The notes under the pieces: model-generated | Databases searched by the model: none | The model's input: the letters and a program-made list of their open reading frames with translations, nothing else | What the model was told of the DNA's origin: nothing | Shown here: positions 33,319-42,082 of the stretch, one piece after another | Layout: the number at the start of each line of letters is the position of its first letter | How positions within the stretch are numbered: the stretch's first letter is position 1 | Translations under genes and position numbers: made by a program | Assembly (NCBI RefSeq): GCF_024345535.1 | Contig: NZ_JAGQBH010000010.1 | Span: forward strand, 1-50,311 | Direction: 5' to 3' | DNA from: Cyanobium sp. N.Huapi 1H5 | GTDB lineage: Bacteria > Cyanobacteriota > Cyanobacteriia > PCC-6307 > Cyanobiaceae | Length of the DNA: 50,311 nucleotides

Positions 33319-36300
33319 ATGTCGTTCTCCGATAACTTCATCAAGCGGCCGGTTCTGACCACCGTCTGCAGCATCCTGATCGTGCTGGTGGGCCTTATCG
33401 CCATCCCCACGCTGTCGATCGAGAACCTCCCCAACATTGCCCCACCCCTGATCCAGGTGACCTCCAACTATGGAGGGGCCAATTCCCTGGTCACCGAGCA
33501 GGCGGTGACCAACCCGATCGAGCAGCAGATCAACGGGGTTCCGGGCGCAAATTATATCTCCTCCACCAGCAATATGTCTGGTACGAGCACGATTCAGGTC
33601 TTTTTCAACGAAGGCACTGATATCAATATCGACCAGGTGAACGTTCAGAACCGCGTCTCTCTGGCGATGCCCCAGCTGCCGCAGCAGGTGCAGGCCACCG
33701 GGGTGTCGGTGATGCAGAGCACCCCGTCGATTCTGCTGGCCTATCAGGTCTCCTCGACCGAAGGCCAGTTCGATGCCTCCTATCTCAACGGCCTCATCTA
33801 TCAGAACCTGTACTTCCAGCTGGAGCGGGTGCCCGGGGTGGCCACCGTCAACCTGCTGGGCGGCAGCAATCCGGCCTTCTGGCTGTTCGTCGACGCCAAC
33901 AAACTCTCCGCCAACAACCTCACCGCCGATCAGGTTGTCAATGCGGTGGCCAGCCAGAACACCGTGGCGATCGGTGGTCTGGTGGGCGGACCACCCGCCG
34001 CCGGCAACCAGAAGTTCGCCTACCCGATTCTGGTGGAGAACAACGGCAACCTGGTGTCCGTCGAGGAGCTCAACAACCTGATCGTCGGCCGCACCTCCAC
34101 CGGCAACCTGCTGCGTCTCAAGGATGTCGGCGAAGCCACCTACGGCACCAACACCTTCGCCCAGCAGGCGGTGAGCATCGAAGGCCACCCCGCGATCACC
34201 GTCGCCGTCTTCCAGACCCCCGAGAGCAACGCCCTCGACGTCTCGAACCAGGTGGTGCAGGTGATGAACCAGTTCACCCAGACCGTCCCCCCTGGCGTCA
34301 AGGTGCTCGAGATCTACAACATCGGCCAGTTCATCGAGTCGGCCGTGGAGGGGGTGGTGGATGCCCTCGGCCTGGCCATCGTGCTGGTGCTGCTGATCCT
34401 GTTCCTGTTCCTGCAGGACTGGCGAGCCACCGTGGTGCCCAGCCTGGCGATTCCGATCTCCCTGATCGGCACCTTCGCCTTCGTCAAGATCTTCGGCTTC
34501 TCCATCAACCAGCTCACCCTGTTGGGCCTGGTGCTGGCCACCGGCCTGGTGGTGGATGACGCTATCGTGGTGATCGAGGCGGTGGAGAAGAACCTGGAGA
34601 AGGGGATGCGTCCCCGTCAGGCCGCCATGGAGTGCATGGGAGAGCTGTTCGGCGCCCTGGTGGCCACCGCCCTGGTGCTGATGGCGGTGTTCGTGCCCGT
34701 GGCCTTCTATCCCGGCGGCATCGGCATCATCTACCGCCAGTTCGCCCTCACCATCGCCTTCTCGATCGCGATCTCCGCCTTCAACGCCCTCACCTTCTCC
34801 CCCATGCTCTCGGCGCTGCTGCTGAGAAGCCAGAAGTCGGCGCCCCCTGGTCGAGTGGTGGGGATCATCGGCGGGGTGGTGGTGGGGCTGGCCTTCGGCC
34901 GCTTCAGCGCCGCCTCCTTCGGCAGCATCACCTACGTGATCGGCGTGGTCGGCGGTGTGCTCGCCGGCGCCAATCTGGTCTGGATCTTCAGCCGCTTCAA
35001 CGCCTTCTTCACCCGCCTGGAGAGCGGCTACGCCGCGATGGTGGGGGCCCTGATCGCCCGCCGCCGCTGGATTCTGGTGGGACTGGGCGCCGGCATCGCC
35101 CTCACCCTGTTCGCCTTCACCGCCCTCCCCTCCGCCTTCATCCCCGAAGAGGACCAGGGCTACGGCATGGGCATCTTCCAGCTCCAGAACGGTGCCTCCC
35201 TCAGCCAGACCCAGGGCACCGCCCTGGAGGTGGCCAAGGTGCTCAATGCCGAGGAGGAGATCATCGCCGGCTCGGTGGTCAGCGGCTATGGCTTCAACGG
35301 CGCCAGCCCCGACCAGGGGGTGTTCTTCTTCGGCTTCAAGCCCCTGGAGGAGCGCAGCGGCACCGACCAGAAGGCCCCGGCGATCATCAACCGCCTCAAC
35401 GCCAAGCTGAGCCAGATCAGCTCCGGCATGGCGGTGGCGGCCCAGCCCCCGGCGATTCCGGGCTTCTCGGCCCAGGGGGGCTTCTACTTCCAGTTCAACG
35501 ACCTCAGCAACGGGGCCTTCACCTTCAACCAGCTCGATGATCAGGCCAAGCAGCTGATCCAGGCCGGCACCGCCAGCGGCGGCTTCTCCACCCTCTACAC
35601 CCAGTTCATCCCCAGTGCGCCGGCCTTCGGGCTGAAGATCGACCGCTCGATCGTGGGGGCCCTCAACATCGACTTCCAGCAGGCGATGCAGACGATCGCC
35701 GTCCTGGCGGGCAGCAACTATTCGGGCCTCACCTACGAGAGCGGCCAGGTCAGGAACATCTACGTGCAGGCGGCGGCCGCCAACCGCAAATCCCTGGAGG
35801 ATGTCCTCAGTTTCTACGTGCGCAGCAGGGACGACAAGCTGGTCCAGGTGTCGGAGTTCGCCACGGCGGAACTCACCAGCGCGCCGCCGGTGATCAGCCA
35901 CTTCAACCTCTATCGCACCATCCTGATCCAGGGGGCCGAGGCGGTCGGCAAGAGTTCCGGGCAGGCCCTGACCCTGATCCAGGACCTGTTCCGCGCCCAG
36001 GACTTCAACAACATCGGCTATGCCTTCACCGGTCTGGCCGCCCTGCAGCTGTCGGCGGGCAACGCCAGTGTGCTGGTGTTCGGCCTGGGGATCCTGGTGG
36101 TCTACCTGGTGCTCTCGGCCCAGTACGAGAGCTACGTGACGCCGGTGATCATCCTGATGACCGTGCCCCTGGCCATGCTCGGCGCCCTGGTGTTCCTGGC
36201 CCTGCGCTCGATCGACCTCAACATCTATGCCCAGGTGGGTCTGGTGACCCTGATCGGGCTGGCGGCCAAGAACGGCATCCTCATCGTCGAGGTGGCCGAG

Positions 36301-36618
36301 CAGCACATGAAGGAGGGCATGACCGCCGCCGAGGCCGCCATCGCTTCCGCCGAGTCCCGGCTGCGGCCGATCCTGATGACGGCCATCGCCGCCCTGGCCG
36401 GCTTCCTGCCCCTGGTGGTGGCCACCACGGCGGGGGCCAACAGCCAGCAGTCCCTGGGCACCGTGATCTTCGGCGGTCTGCTGGTGGCCACCGTGCTGTC
36501 GCTGGGGGTGGTGCCCCCCTTCTATGTGGTGGTGAAGGCGCTGGAGGCCCGCTGGTTCGGCGAGTCCGACCCTGAGGAGGCGGACCTGGCCCCGGCCCGG
36601 GACCAGCCCATCGCCTAG
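33319..36618 (+). CDS. RND (HAE1/AcrB-type) efflux pump, module 2
   Basis: A 1099-residue inner-membrane exporter, paralogue of the pump at 28390. It opens with NFIKRPVLTTVCSILIVLVG. TM4 carries ATGLVVDDAIVVIEA and TM10 GLAAKNGILIVEVAEQ, so the proton-relay residues are intact. As in module 1, the region between TM6 and TM7 holds an insertion (about residues 504-571) with two hydrophobic segments, VVGIIGGVVVGLAFGRF and ITYVIGVVGGVLAGANLVW. The first quarter (around 33540-33660) has several AT-rich codons (AAT TAT ATC, GAT ATC AAT ATC), less GC-biased than the neighbours. It is preceded by its own adaptor. Confidence 0.94.
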   Translation: MSFSDNFIKRPVLTTVCSILIVLVGLIAIPTLSIENLPNIAPPLIQVTSNYGGANSLVTEQAVTNPIEQQINGVPGANYISSTSNMSGTSTIQVFFNEGTDINIDQVNVQNRVSLAMPQLPQQVQATGVSVMQSTPSILLAYQVSSTEGQFDASYLNGLIYQNLYFQLERVPGVATVNLLGGSNPAFWLFVDANKLSANNLTADQVVNAVASQNTVAIGGLVGGPPAAGNQKFAYPILVENNGNLVSVEELNNLIVGRTSTGNLLRLKDVGEATYGTNTFAQQAVSIEGHPAITVAVFQTPESNALDVSNQVVQVMNQFTQTVPPGVKVLEIYNIGQFIESAVEGVVDALGLAIVLVLLILFLFLQDWRATVVPSLAIPISLIGTFAFVKIFGFSINQLTLLGLVLATGLVVDDAIVVIEAVEKNLEKGMRPRQAAMECMGELFGALVATALVLMAVFVPVAFYPGGIGIIYRQFALTIAFSIAISAFNALTFSPMLSALLLRSQKSAPPGRVVGIIGGVVVGLAFGRFSAASFGSITYVIGVVGGVLAGANLVWIFSRFNAFFTRLESGYAAMVGALIARRRWILVGLGAGIALTLFAFTALPSAFIPEEDQGYGMGIFQLQNGASLSQTQGTALEVAKVLNAEEEIIAGSVVSGYGFNGASPDQGVFFFGFKPLEERSGTDQKAPAIINRLNAKLSQISSGMAVAAQPPAIPGFSAQGGFYFQFNDLSNGAFTFNQLDDQAKQLIQAGTASGGFSTLYTQFIPSAPAFGLKIDRSIVGALNIDFQQAMQTIAVLAGSNYSGLTYESGQVRNIYVQAAAANRKSLEDVLSFYVRSRDDKLVQVSEFATAELTSAPPVISHFNLYRTILIQGAEAVGKSSGQALTLIQDLFRAQDFNNIGYAFTGLAALQLSAGNASVLVFGLGILVVYLVLSAQYESYVTPVIILMTVPLAMLGALVFLALRSIDLNIYAQVGLVTLIGLAAKNGILIVEVAEQHMKEGMTAAEAAIASAESRLRPILMTAIAALAGFLPLVVATTAGANSQQSLGTVIFGGLLVATVLSLGVVPPFYVVVKALEARWFGESDPEEADLAPARDQPIA

Positions 36619-36619
36619 T

Positions 36620-36636
36620 TGTGACGAAACATGGAG
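36620..36636 (+). other. 17-bp sequence shared with 4596-4612
   Basis: TGTGACGAAACATGGAG, 16 of 17 identical to the copy at 4596, same orientation, 72 nt before the ATG at 36709. A GTTACAG heptamer follows at about 36683. Possible promoter or operator element. Confidence 0.3.
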
Positions 36637-36708
36637 CGCCCCGCCGGGTTCATTGCGGCGGCCGGCGCAGGCCGTGAGGATCGTTACAGGAGATTGAGGA
36701 TCGATCCC

Positions 36709-37260
36709 ATGCTGCCCACGCTTGCCGAACGGCTGCGGGAGCAGCACGCCAAGACCAGGGGCCGGAGGCCCACCCGCCCGCCCTGGCCGGTGCCCGGCGA
36801 GCCGCCCACGGCCCTGCTGTTTCAGGTCCGTCCTGAGCTGGAGCCCGCGGCTGTGCCCGTTGGGCCGGATGCGCCCGCGGCGGCCGCGGTGGCCGACCCC
36901 GACCCGCTGCCCCGGGTGAGCGCGGTCGTCGTCACGGAGATCGCCAGGCCGGAGCCCCTGGAGCCGGAGGTGGCGGAGCCTCAGAGGGGGGTGCCGGAGC
37001 TCACGCAGCCTGCCCTGGCGGTCACGCTGCCCCCGGAGCCAGCCGTGGCTGTGGAACCCATCACGGTCCCGGAGCGGACAGCCCTGGCGGAGCTGCTGCT
37101 GCTGCTGGTCTGGGCCGTGCTGGTGCTGATCGATGGTGCCCTGGCCCTGGTCACCCTGATCGATGGCGCCGCGGGCCGGCAAGGGCGGCCGCAGGCGAGC
37201 GCGGCGGACGCCCCGCCGTCGAAGGCGCCGGCCTTCCTGATGGCGGCTGCCGCGCCTTGA
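36709..37260 (+). CDS. Unknown protein with C-terminal membrane helix
   Basis: A 183-residue protein. The N terminus (MLPTLAERLREQHAKTRGRR) is helical and basic; the middle is a long Pro/Glu/Ala/Val-rich, probably disordered stretch; near the C terminus is one strong hydrophobic segment (AELLLLLVWAVLVLIDGALA, about residues 124-148) and a short Ala-rich tail. ATG at 36709 was chosen because upstream frame is intergenic in character. No family recognised. It follows the RND modules by 90 nt and lies upstream of a LysM gene. Confidence 0.6.
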   Translation: MLPTLAERLREQHAKTRGRRPTRPPWPVPGEPPTALLFQVRPELEPAAVPVGPDAPAAAAVADPDPLPRVSAVVVTEIARPEPLEPEVAEPQRGVPELTQPALAVTLPPEPAVAVEPITVPERTALAELLLLLVWAVLVLIDGALALVTLIDGAAGRQGRPQASAADAPPSKAPAFLMAAAAP

Positions 37261-37444
37261 ACGGTGGAGGCTGAGGGCCCACCGACCACCAGGTCGTCGA
37301 CAGGCATTTCTATCGCGGCTTGATGAAATGTTGCGACGTTTCTTTCAACGGTCGGGGCCACGATCTACAGGGGCTGGATTGTGCTGATTCTGGGATGGTG
37401 GTGTCCGCTTCTGGTAGCTTTCTTCTGCAGGAAGTGAGGGAATC

Positions 37445-38410
37445 ATGGGTCGACAGGCATCGGCGACCGGGGCTGTTCTTGCCGCCCTTTTTCTCTCCTT
37501 CAGCGGCCTCGGCTTCAGCCCGGTGGCCTTCAGCCAGGGGGCTTCTCCCGCCCGCAGTGTGAAGGTCGTCCAGGGCGACACGCTGGAGGCCATCGCCGCC
37601 CGGTACGGGGTGAGCGTGCAGGAGTTGATGCGGCTGAACAGGATCACCAAGCCGGAGGAGCTGCAGATCGGCCAGCAGCTGAAACTGCCGCCATCGAAGG
37701 GGCTCGTGCAGGTGCGCGCCGGTGACACCCTGGCTCTGCTGGCGGCGCGCCATCGCACCACCGTGTCGGACTTCGAGAAGGCCAACCCCGGCCTCAAGCC
37801 CGACCAGCTCAAGGTGGGTGCCTGGCTGAAGCTGCCTCCAGCCTCTGCGGCGGCCACGGCGAAACCCACCGCGAAGCCCTCGTCCACCGCGAAGCCCTCG
37901 GCCACGGCCAAGCCCTCGTCAGCCGCCAAGCCAGCGCCCGCCGCCAAGCCCTCGCCGGCGGCCAAGCCAACACCCACCGCGAAGCCGGCGGCCACCGCCA
38001 CGCCAACGCCCGCCGCCACCGTCTCCCAGTCCCCCACCACGCCCCCGGCCGTGACCGCTCCGGCCCCCACCGCGCCCCCCTCGCCCCTGCCGCCGAAGCC
38101 GGGTGAGGCGGTGCGCTGGCGCTTCTACGGCAACACCCTCGTTGACTGGGGCGGCTGGAAGCTCCACCCCGGCGGGGTGCGGGTCACCCTGGTGCAGCCC
38201 ACCCAGGCGGACGTGGGGCCGACCCGGGCCCAGGCGACGGCGGTGGCGGTGCACTGCAGCAGCCTTCGCCAGGCCTGGTTGGTCAACGGCGCCTGGGAGC
38301 CCTGGACCGTGCCTCTGGGACGGTCGCTGGGTCAGCAGGTCGTGCTGGATCTCTGCGCCAACGTCACCGATCCGACCGGCCCGACGGTGGCGCCCCCTTC
38401 GGCCCCCTAG
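37445..38410 (+). CDS. Exported LysM-repeat protein with AKP-rich linker
   Basis: A 321-residue secreted protein. The signal peptide is followed by two LysM domains: VVQGDTLEAIAARYGVSVQE to LQIGQQLKLPP (about residues 39-83) and VRAGDTLALLAARHRTTVSD to LKVGAWLKLPP (about 87-131), which bind peptidoglycan. Next is a linker of about 60 residues made of Ala-Lys-Pro-Ser/Thr units, then Pro-rich sequence, and a C-terminal domain of about 90 residues (VRWRFYGNTLVDWGGWKLHP, with Cys in VAVHCSSL and DLCANV) that I do not recognise. A weak Shine-Dalgarno (GAGGG) precedes the ATG. Probably a cell-wall-associated periplasmic protein. Confidence 0.85.
   Translation: MGRQASATGAVLAALFLSFSGLGFSPVAFSQGASPARSVKVVQGDTLEAIAARYGVSVQELMRLNRITKPEELQIGQQLKLPPSKGLVQVRAGDTLALLAARHRTTVSDFEKANPGLKPDQLKVGAWLKLPPASAAATAKPTAKPSSTAKPSATAKPSSAAKPAPAAKPSPAAKPTPTAKPAATATPTPAATVSQSPTTPPAVTAPAPTAPPSPLPPKPGEAVRWRFYGNTLVDWGGWKLHPGGVRVTLVQPTQADVGPTRAQATAVAVHCSSLRQAWLVNGAWEPWTVPLGRSLGQQVVLDLCANVTDPTGPTVAPPSAP
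37850..38010 (+). repeat. Degenerate AKP-coding tandem repeat
   Basis: Eight or so degenerate units of 12-21 nt around GCC/GCG-AAG-CC encode A-K-P-(S/T)-x-(T/A), a low-complexity spacer between the LysM domains and the C-terminal domain. The units vary in length and sequence, so this is a coding repeat rather than a CRISPR or mobile repeat. Confidence 0.8.
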
Positions 38411-38535
38411 GCCCCCTGAGTCGGGGCCCTCGGTTCCAGGGGCCCGGCGCGGAGCTGTCGGGTTCCGGTGTCTTCCCCGTCCTCACTTTGGACCTTTGAG
38501 CTAGTCTCAGCAGCCTGCATCTGCTGCCAACCAGG

Positions 38536-39297
38536 GTGACGTACTGCATCGGCTACTGGCTGGAGAAGGGGCTGGTCATGGCCTCGGATTCCCGAACGAA
38601 TGCAGGGATTGATTATATTTCCAGCTACAGCAAGATGTATGTCTTCCAGCCGGCCTCCGACCGGCTGTTCGTGCTGCTTGCCGCCGGCAATCTGGCCACC
38701 ACCCAGGCCGTGGTCAGTTGGATCCGTCGGGATCTCGACCGGCCCGCCGAGGATGCCGCCAGCGGGCCCGGAGATCTGCGTTCCTGCGATTATCTGTTCG
38801 AAGCGGCCGCCTACATCGGCCGGGTGAGTGTGGCGGTGCAGCAGGAGAACGGTGCGGCCCTGCAGCAGGCCGGTGCCAGTGCCGGGGCCTCGTTCCTGCT
38901 GGGCGGCCAGATCGCCGGTGAGCCCCACGGCCTGTATCTGGTCTATCCCCAGGGCAACGCCATCATGGCCACCCGCGAAACGCCCTACCTGCAGATCGGC
39001 GAGACGAAATACGGCAAGCCACCCCTCGATAACGTCGGCCACACCAACCTCTCCCTGGAGGATGCGGCCCGGCTCTGCCTGATCTCGGAGGTGCTCACCC
39101 AGCGCTCCAACCTCACGGTCGGTCCCCCGTTCGAGCTGGCCATTGTTCCCGCTGACGCCCTGACGATCGCCCATCGGCTGACCTTCGCCGCCGACGCCCC
39201 GGAACTGGCCGCCATGGTCGAGACCTGGAGCGACGCCCAGCGCGAGGCGCTGCACCGCCTGCCCAGCTTCCCCTGGGAGCAGGCGTCGCCGGCCTGA
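38536..39297 (+). CDS. Anbu proteasome-like peptidase
   Basis: A 253-residue Ntn-hydrolase of the proteasome beta/HslV superfamily. After removal of the initiator (GTG) the chain begins TYCIGYWLEKGLVMASDSRT, where Thr2 would be the N-terminal nucleophile; the following SDSRTNAGIDYISSYSKM is the Anbu signature (catalytic Asp and Lys equivalents). Length fits Anbu (about 240-250), longer than HslV. The GTG at 38536 is required to place Thr at position 2. Anbu forms open helical rings; substrate is unknown. In many bacteria it lies with an ATP-grasp protein, an alpha-E (DUF403) protein and a transglutaminase; here none of these is adjacent and glutaminase follows 26 nt later. Confidence 0.9.
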   Translation: MTYCIGYWLEKGLVMASDSRTNAGIDYISSYSKMYVFQPASDRLFVLLAAGNLATTQAVVSWIRRDLDRPAEDAASGPGDLRSCDYLFEAAAYIGRVSVAVQQENGAALQQAGASAGASFLLGGQIAGEPHGLYLVYPQGNAIMATRETPYLQIGETKYGKPPLDNVGHTNLSLEDAARLCLISEVLTQRSNLTVGPPFELAIVPADALTIAHRLTFAADAPELAAMVETWSDAQREALHRLPSFPWEQASPA

Positions 39298-39323
39298 GTT
39301 CCCCACCTGCCCCGCTTCCCGCC

Positions 39324-40310
39324 ATGTGGTCCGTGTCCGAATGGGTGTCCAACGGTCACCTGCCCACCGCCGAGGTGGTGCAGGAGCTGGTGGCGGAGGC
39401 CCATCGCCGCTTCGCGCCGGTCGGCGAGGGCCAGGTGGCCGACTACATTCCCGCCCTGGCGGCGGCGGATCCGGCGCACTTCGGCCTCTGCGTCTCCAGC
39501 TGCGGCGGGGCCCTGTTCGAGGCGGGCGAGGCCCGGGTGGCCTTCAGCATCCAGAGCATCTCCAAGCCGTTCCTGTTCGCCCTGATCTGCCAGGCCATCG
39601 GTGAGGAGGAGGCCCGTGAGAAGCTCGGCGTCAACAGCACCGGCCTGCCCTTCAATTCCGTGCTGGCGGTGGAGCGCAGCGGCGACGGCCTCTCCAATCC
39701 GATGGTGAATGCCGGGGCGATCGCCGCCACCAGCCTGGCGCCGGGCGCCAGCAGCGAGGAGAAGTGGGCCTTCATCCAGGACGGCTTCTCCCGCTTCGCC
39801 GGCCGTCGCCTGGAGATCGACGCCGAGGTCTGCGCCTCGGAGCTGGCCACCAATCGACGCAACGCCGGACTGGCCACCCTCCTGAGCGACCACGACCGCA
39901 TCTGGTGGGACCCCGACGAGGCCACCGAGCTCTACACCCGCCAGTGTTCCCTGAGCGTCACCGCCGCCGACCTGGCGGTGATGGCCGCCACCCTGGCCAA
40001 CGGTGGTCGCCAGCCCGTCACCGGCGAGCAGGTGATTGAGGCCATCCACTGCCAGCACGTGCTGGCGGTGATGGTGACGGCGGGGTTGTACGAAACCTCC
40101 GGCGACTGGCTCTACGCCACTGGCCTGCCGGGCAAGAGCGGAGTGGCCGGCGGCATGATCACGGTGGCGCCCGGGAAAGGGGGGCTGGCGACCTATGCGC
40201 CCCCCCTCGATGAGGCAGGCAACAGTGTGCGCGGCCAGCTCACGGCACGCTTTCTTTCCGAGCGGCTGGGCCTGAACCTGTTCGCCTCCAGACCCGACGG
40301 GAGCCCCTGA
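39324..40310 (+). CDS. glsA: Glutaminase
   Basis: A 328-residue serine-dependent beta-lactamase-fold glutaminase, converting glutamine to glutamate and ammonia in the cytoplasm. Motifs: the catalytic Ser-x-x-Lys in SIQSISKPFLFAL (about residues 74-86), NPMVNAGAIAATSL, TNRRNAGLATLL, YTRQCSLSVTAADLAVMAA and GLPGKSGVAGGM. Length is slightly above the usual 305-310 because of the C terminus. It is co-directional with Anbu upstream and the glutamate symporter downstream. Confidence 0.95.
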   Translation: MWSVSEWVSNGHLPTAEVVQELVAEAHRRFAPVGEGQVADYIPALAAADPAHFGLCVSSCGGALFEAGEARVAFSIQSISKPFLFALICQAIGEEEAREKLGVNSTGLPFNSVLAVERSGDGLSNPMVNAGAIAATSLAPGASSEEKWAFIQDGFSRFAGRRLEIDAEVCASELATNRRNAGLATLLSDHDRIWWDPDEATELYTRQCSLSVTAADLAVMAATLANGGRQPVTGEQVIEAIHCQHVLAVMVTAGLYETSGDWLYATGLPGKSGVAGGMITVAPGKGGLATYAPPLDEAGNSVRGQLTARFLSERLGLNLFASRPDGSP

Positions 40311-40386
40311 TCGCCCTGGGCTCCGCGGCCTGGCGCCCGCCCGTTCGTACGCCATGCTTGAGCCTCGGCAGCTGCCTTTCCCGCGC

Positions 40387-40854
40387 ATGGCGTCCATTCG
40401 CTCGATCCTCCCCGCCGTTGTCGCCCTGGCCGCGACGTTGGCCACCAGCGTTCCTGCCGCCCAGGCCAGCTGCCGCTTTCTGATGCCGCTGGGGGGCGGC
40501 GGCAACCCGGTGGTGTCGAAGCGGATCGGGCCGGACCGGCTCGTGGGACGCACCAACTGGAACACCGACTTCGTTGTGGATCGCGATTTCCGCAGTTATC
40601 GCTTCTTCTTCACATCGGCCTCCACCGAGCGCGCCACCTTCCCGGTGTCGGGCTTCATGGTCTTCACCGACGGCAGCAGCCTGCAGGTGGTCAACGAAAC
40701 CCCGACCTTCGAACCCGGCACGGGCCGGATGTTCGGTCCCTTCCAGGCCGTTCCCGGCAAGCGCACCCGGTTGATGAACTTCCGGGTGGGCTCCTCCACC
40801 ACACCGGCGGCCCTTGGGTTCAGCTATCGGATCTCCGTTCAGGGTTGCAACTGA
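40387..40854 (+). CDS. Exported hypothetical protein with two cysteines
   Basis: A 155-residue protein: signal peptide (RSILPAVVALAATLATSVPA, cleavage about residue 28 after AQA), then a beta-rich mature domain with a Cys at the start (SCRFLMPLGGGGNPVV) and one at the end (VQGCN), which probably pair. The chain alternates hydrophobic and polar residues (YRFFFTSAS, TFPVSGFMVFTDGSSLQVV), suggesting a small beta-sandwich. No family recognised. ATG at 40387 was preferred over a TTG-less upstream ATG at 40354 because it gives a standard signal peptide. The gltS start is 6 nt after the stop. Confidence 0.78.
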   Translation: MASIRSILPAVVALAATLATSVPAAQASCRFLMPLGGGGNPVVSKRIGPDRLVGRTNWNTDFVVDRDFRSYRFFFTSASTERATFPVSGFMVFTDGSSLQVVNETPTFEPGTGRMFGPFQAVPGKRTRLMNFRVGSSTTPAALGFSYRISVQGCN

Positions 40855-40860
40855 TCTCCC

Positions 40861-42072
40861 ATGCAGTTCGAGAGCTTCGCGACCTTCAACATCGCCATCG
40901 TGGTGCTGGCGATCGGTCGCTGGCTGAACCGCAAGGTGGGCTTTCTGCGGGACTTCAACATTCCAGAGCCGGTCACCAGTGGGCTCCTGGTCTGCCTGCT
41001 GCTGGCCCTGATCCATGCCATCAACGGCACGGAGATCGGCTTCAATCTGCAGACGCGGGATTTTCTGCTGCTCTATTTCTTTGCGGCCATCGGCCTCAAC
41101 GCCGACATCAAGACCCTGCTCGCAGGTGGCTGGCCCCTGCTGATCCTGGTGGCCACCACCGTGGGTTACATGATCCTGCAGAACCTCACCGGGATCGGCA
41201 TGGCGGCGCTGCTGGGGCTGAATCCCCTGGTGGGTCTGCTGGGGGGGTCGGTGTCCCTGCTGGGGGGCCACGGCACGGCGATCGCCTGGGCGCCGCGCTT
41301 CGCCGAGAGCCACGGCATCAGCAATGCCCTCGAGATCGGCATCGCCTGCGCCACCTTCGGGCTCGTGCTGGCCTCGCTGATGGGCGGGCCGATCGCCCGG
41401 ATCCTCATCCGCCGCCACCGGCTCACGACGCCGCAGGCCGCTGCCTCCGCCTCAGCCTCCTCTGCCGAGGAGGGGGCCGCCCCGGACGGGGCCATGGAGC
41501 CGGTGACCTACTTCAGCCTGCTGGGCACCCTCTTCTGGCTCAATGTCAGCCTGGGCCTGGGCGAACTCCTGCATGAGGCGCTGCGGGCCGCCGGCAGCAA
41601 CCTGCCCCTGTTCGTCTGCTGCCTGTTCGCGGCGATCTTCCTCACCAACACCGTGCCGCGGCTGCTGCCGATCCGCTGCCTGGCCGCCCCGCGCTCCCTG
41701 GCCATCGTCTCGGATATCGCCCTGGGCATCTTCCTGACGATGTCACTGATGAGCCTGCAGCTGTGGACCATCGCCTCCCTGGCGGGCCCGATCCTGGCCA
41801 TCCTCGCCGCCCAGTTCGTGGTGTCCTTCCTGTTCGCCCTGTTCGTGGTGTTCAAGGTGATGGGCCGCGATTACGAGGCCGCCGTGATCTGTGCCGGTTT
41901 CGGGGGCATCTCCCTGGGGGCCACCCCCACGGCGATGGCCAACATGTCGGCGGTGGCGCAGAAGTACGGGGCCGCCCACCGGGCCTTCATCATCGTGCCG
42001 CTGGTGTCGGGCTTCTTCGTGGATATCAGCAACGCCGTGGTGATCCAGCGCTTTCTCAACTGGTTCGGCTGA
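40861..42072 (+). CDS. gltS: Sodium/glutamate symporter GltS
   Basis: A 403-residue inner-membrane carrier of the ESS family with about ten helices in two inverted halves. Reentrant-loop signatures are visible in both halves: GLLGGSVSLLGGHGTAIAWA (about residues 122-141) and AGFGGISLGATPTAMANMSA (about 345-364), each containing the GGxG/GxT core. NIPEPVTSGLL near the N terminus is also typical. It imports glutamate with Na+. Context with glutaminase and Anbu suggests glutamate/glutamine salvage. It is convergent with the porin gene, 10 nt apart. Confidence 0.95.
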   Translation: MQFESFATFNIAIVVLAIGRWLNRKVGFLRDFNIPEPVTSGLLVCLLLALIHAINGTEIGFNLQTRDFLLLYFFAAIGLNADIKTLLAGGWPLLILVATTVGYMILQNLTGIGMAALLGLNPLVGLLGGSVSLLGGHGTAIAWAPRFAESHGISNALEIGIACATFGLVLASLMGGPIARILIRRHRLTTPQAAASASASSAEEGAAPDGAMEPVTYFSLLGTLFWLNVSLGLGELLHEALRAAGSNLPLFVCCLFAAIFLTNTVPRLLPIRCLAAPRSLAIVSDIALGIFLTMSLMSLQLWTIASLAGPILAILAAQFVVSFLFALFVVFKVMGRDYEAAVICAGFGGISLGATPTAMANMSAVAQKYGAAHRAFIIVPLVSGFFVDISNAVVIQRFLNWFG

Positions 42073-42082
42073 CGCGCTGGGC

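Noticed and set aside
32182..37182. Minus-strand open frame of 1666 codons antisense to RND module 2
   Set aside because: It mirrors the adaptor and pump genes in a fixed antisense register. In GC-rich genes TTA, CTA and TCA codons are rare, so the antisense frame lacks stops. Its composition (Gln/Gly/His/Arg-rich) is that of shadow translation.
37261..37444. Possible glutamine (glnA/downstream-peptide) riboswitch upstream of the LysM gene
   Set aside because: AGGAAGTGAGGG loosely recalls the riboswitch core, but the conserved flanking stems and the other core motif are absent.
37850..38010. Tandem repeat considered as a CRISPR or mobile repeat
   Set aside because: Units are short, in frame, degenerate and encode the AKP linker of the LysM protein.
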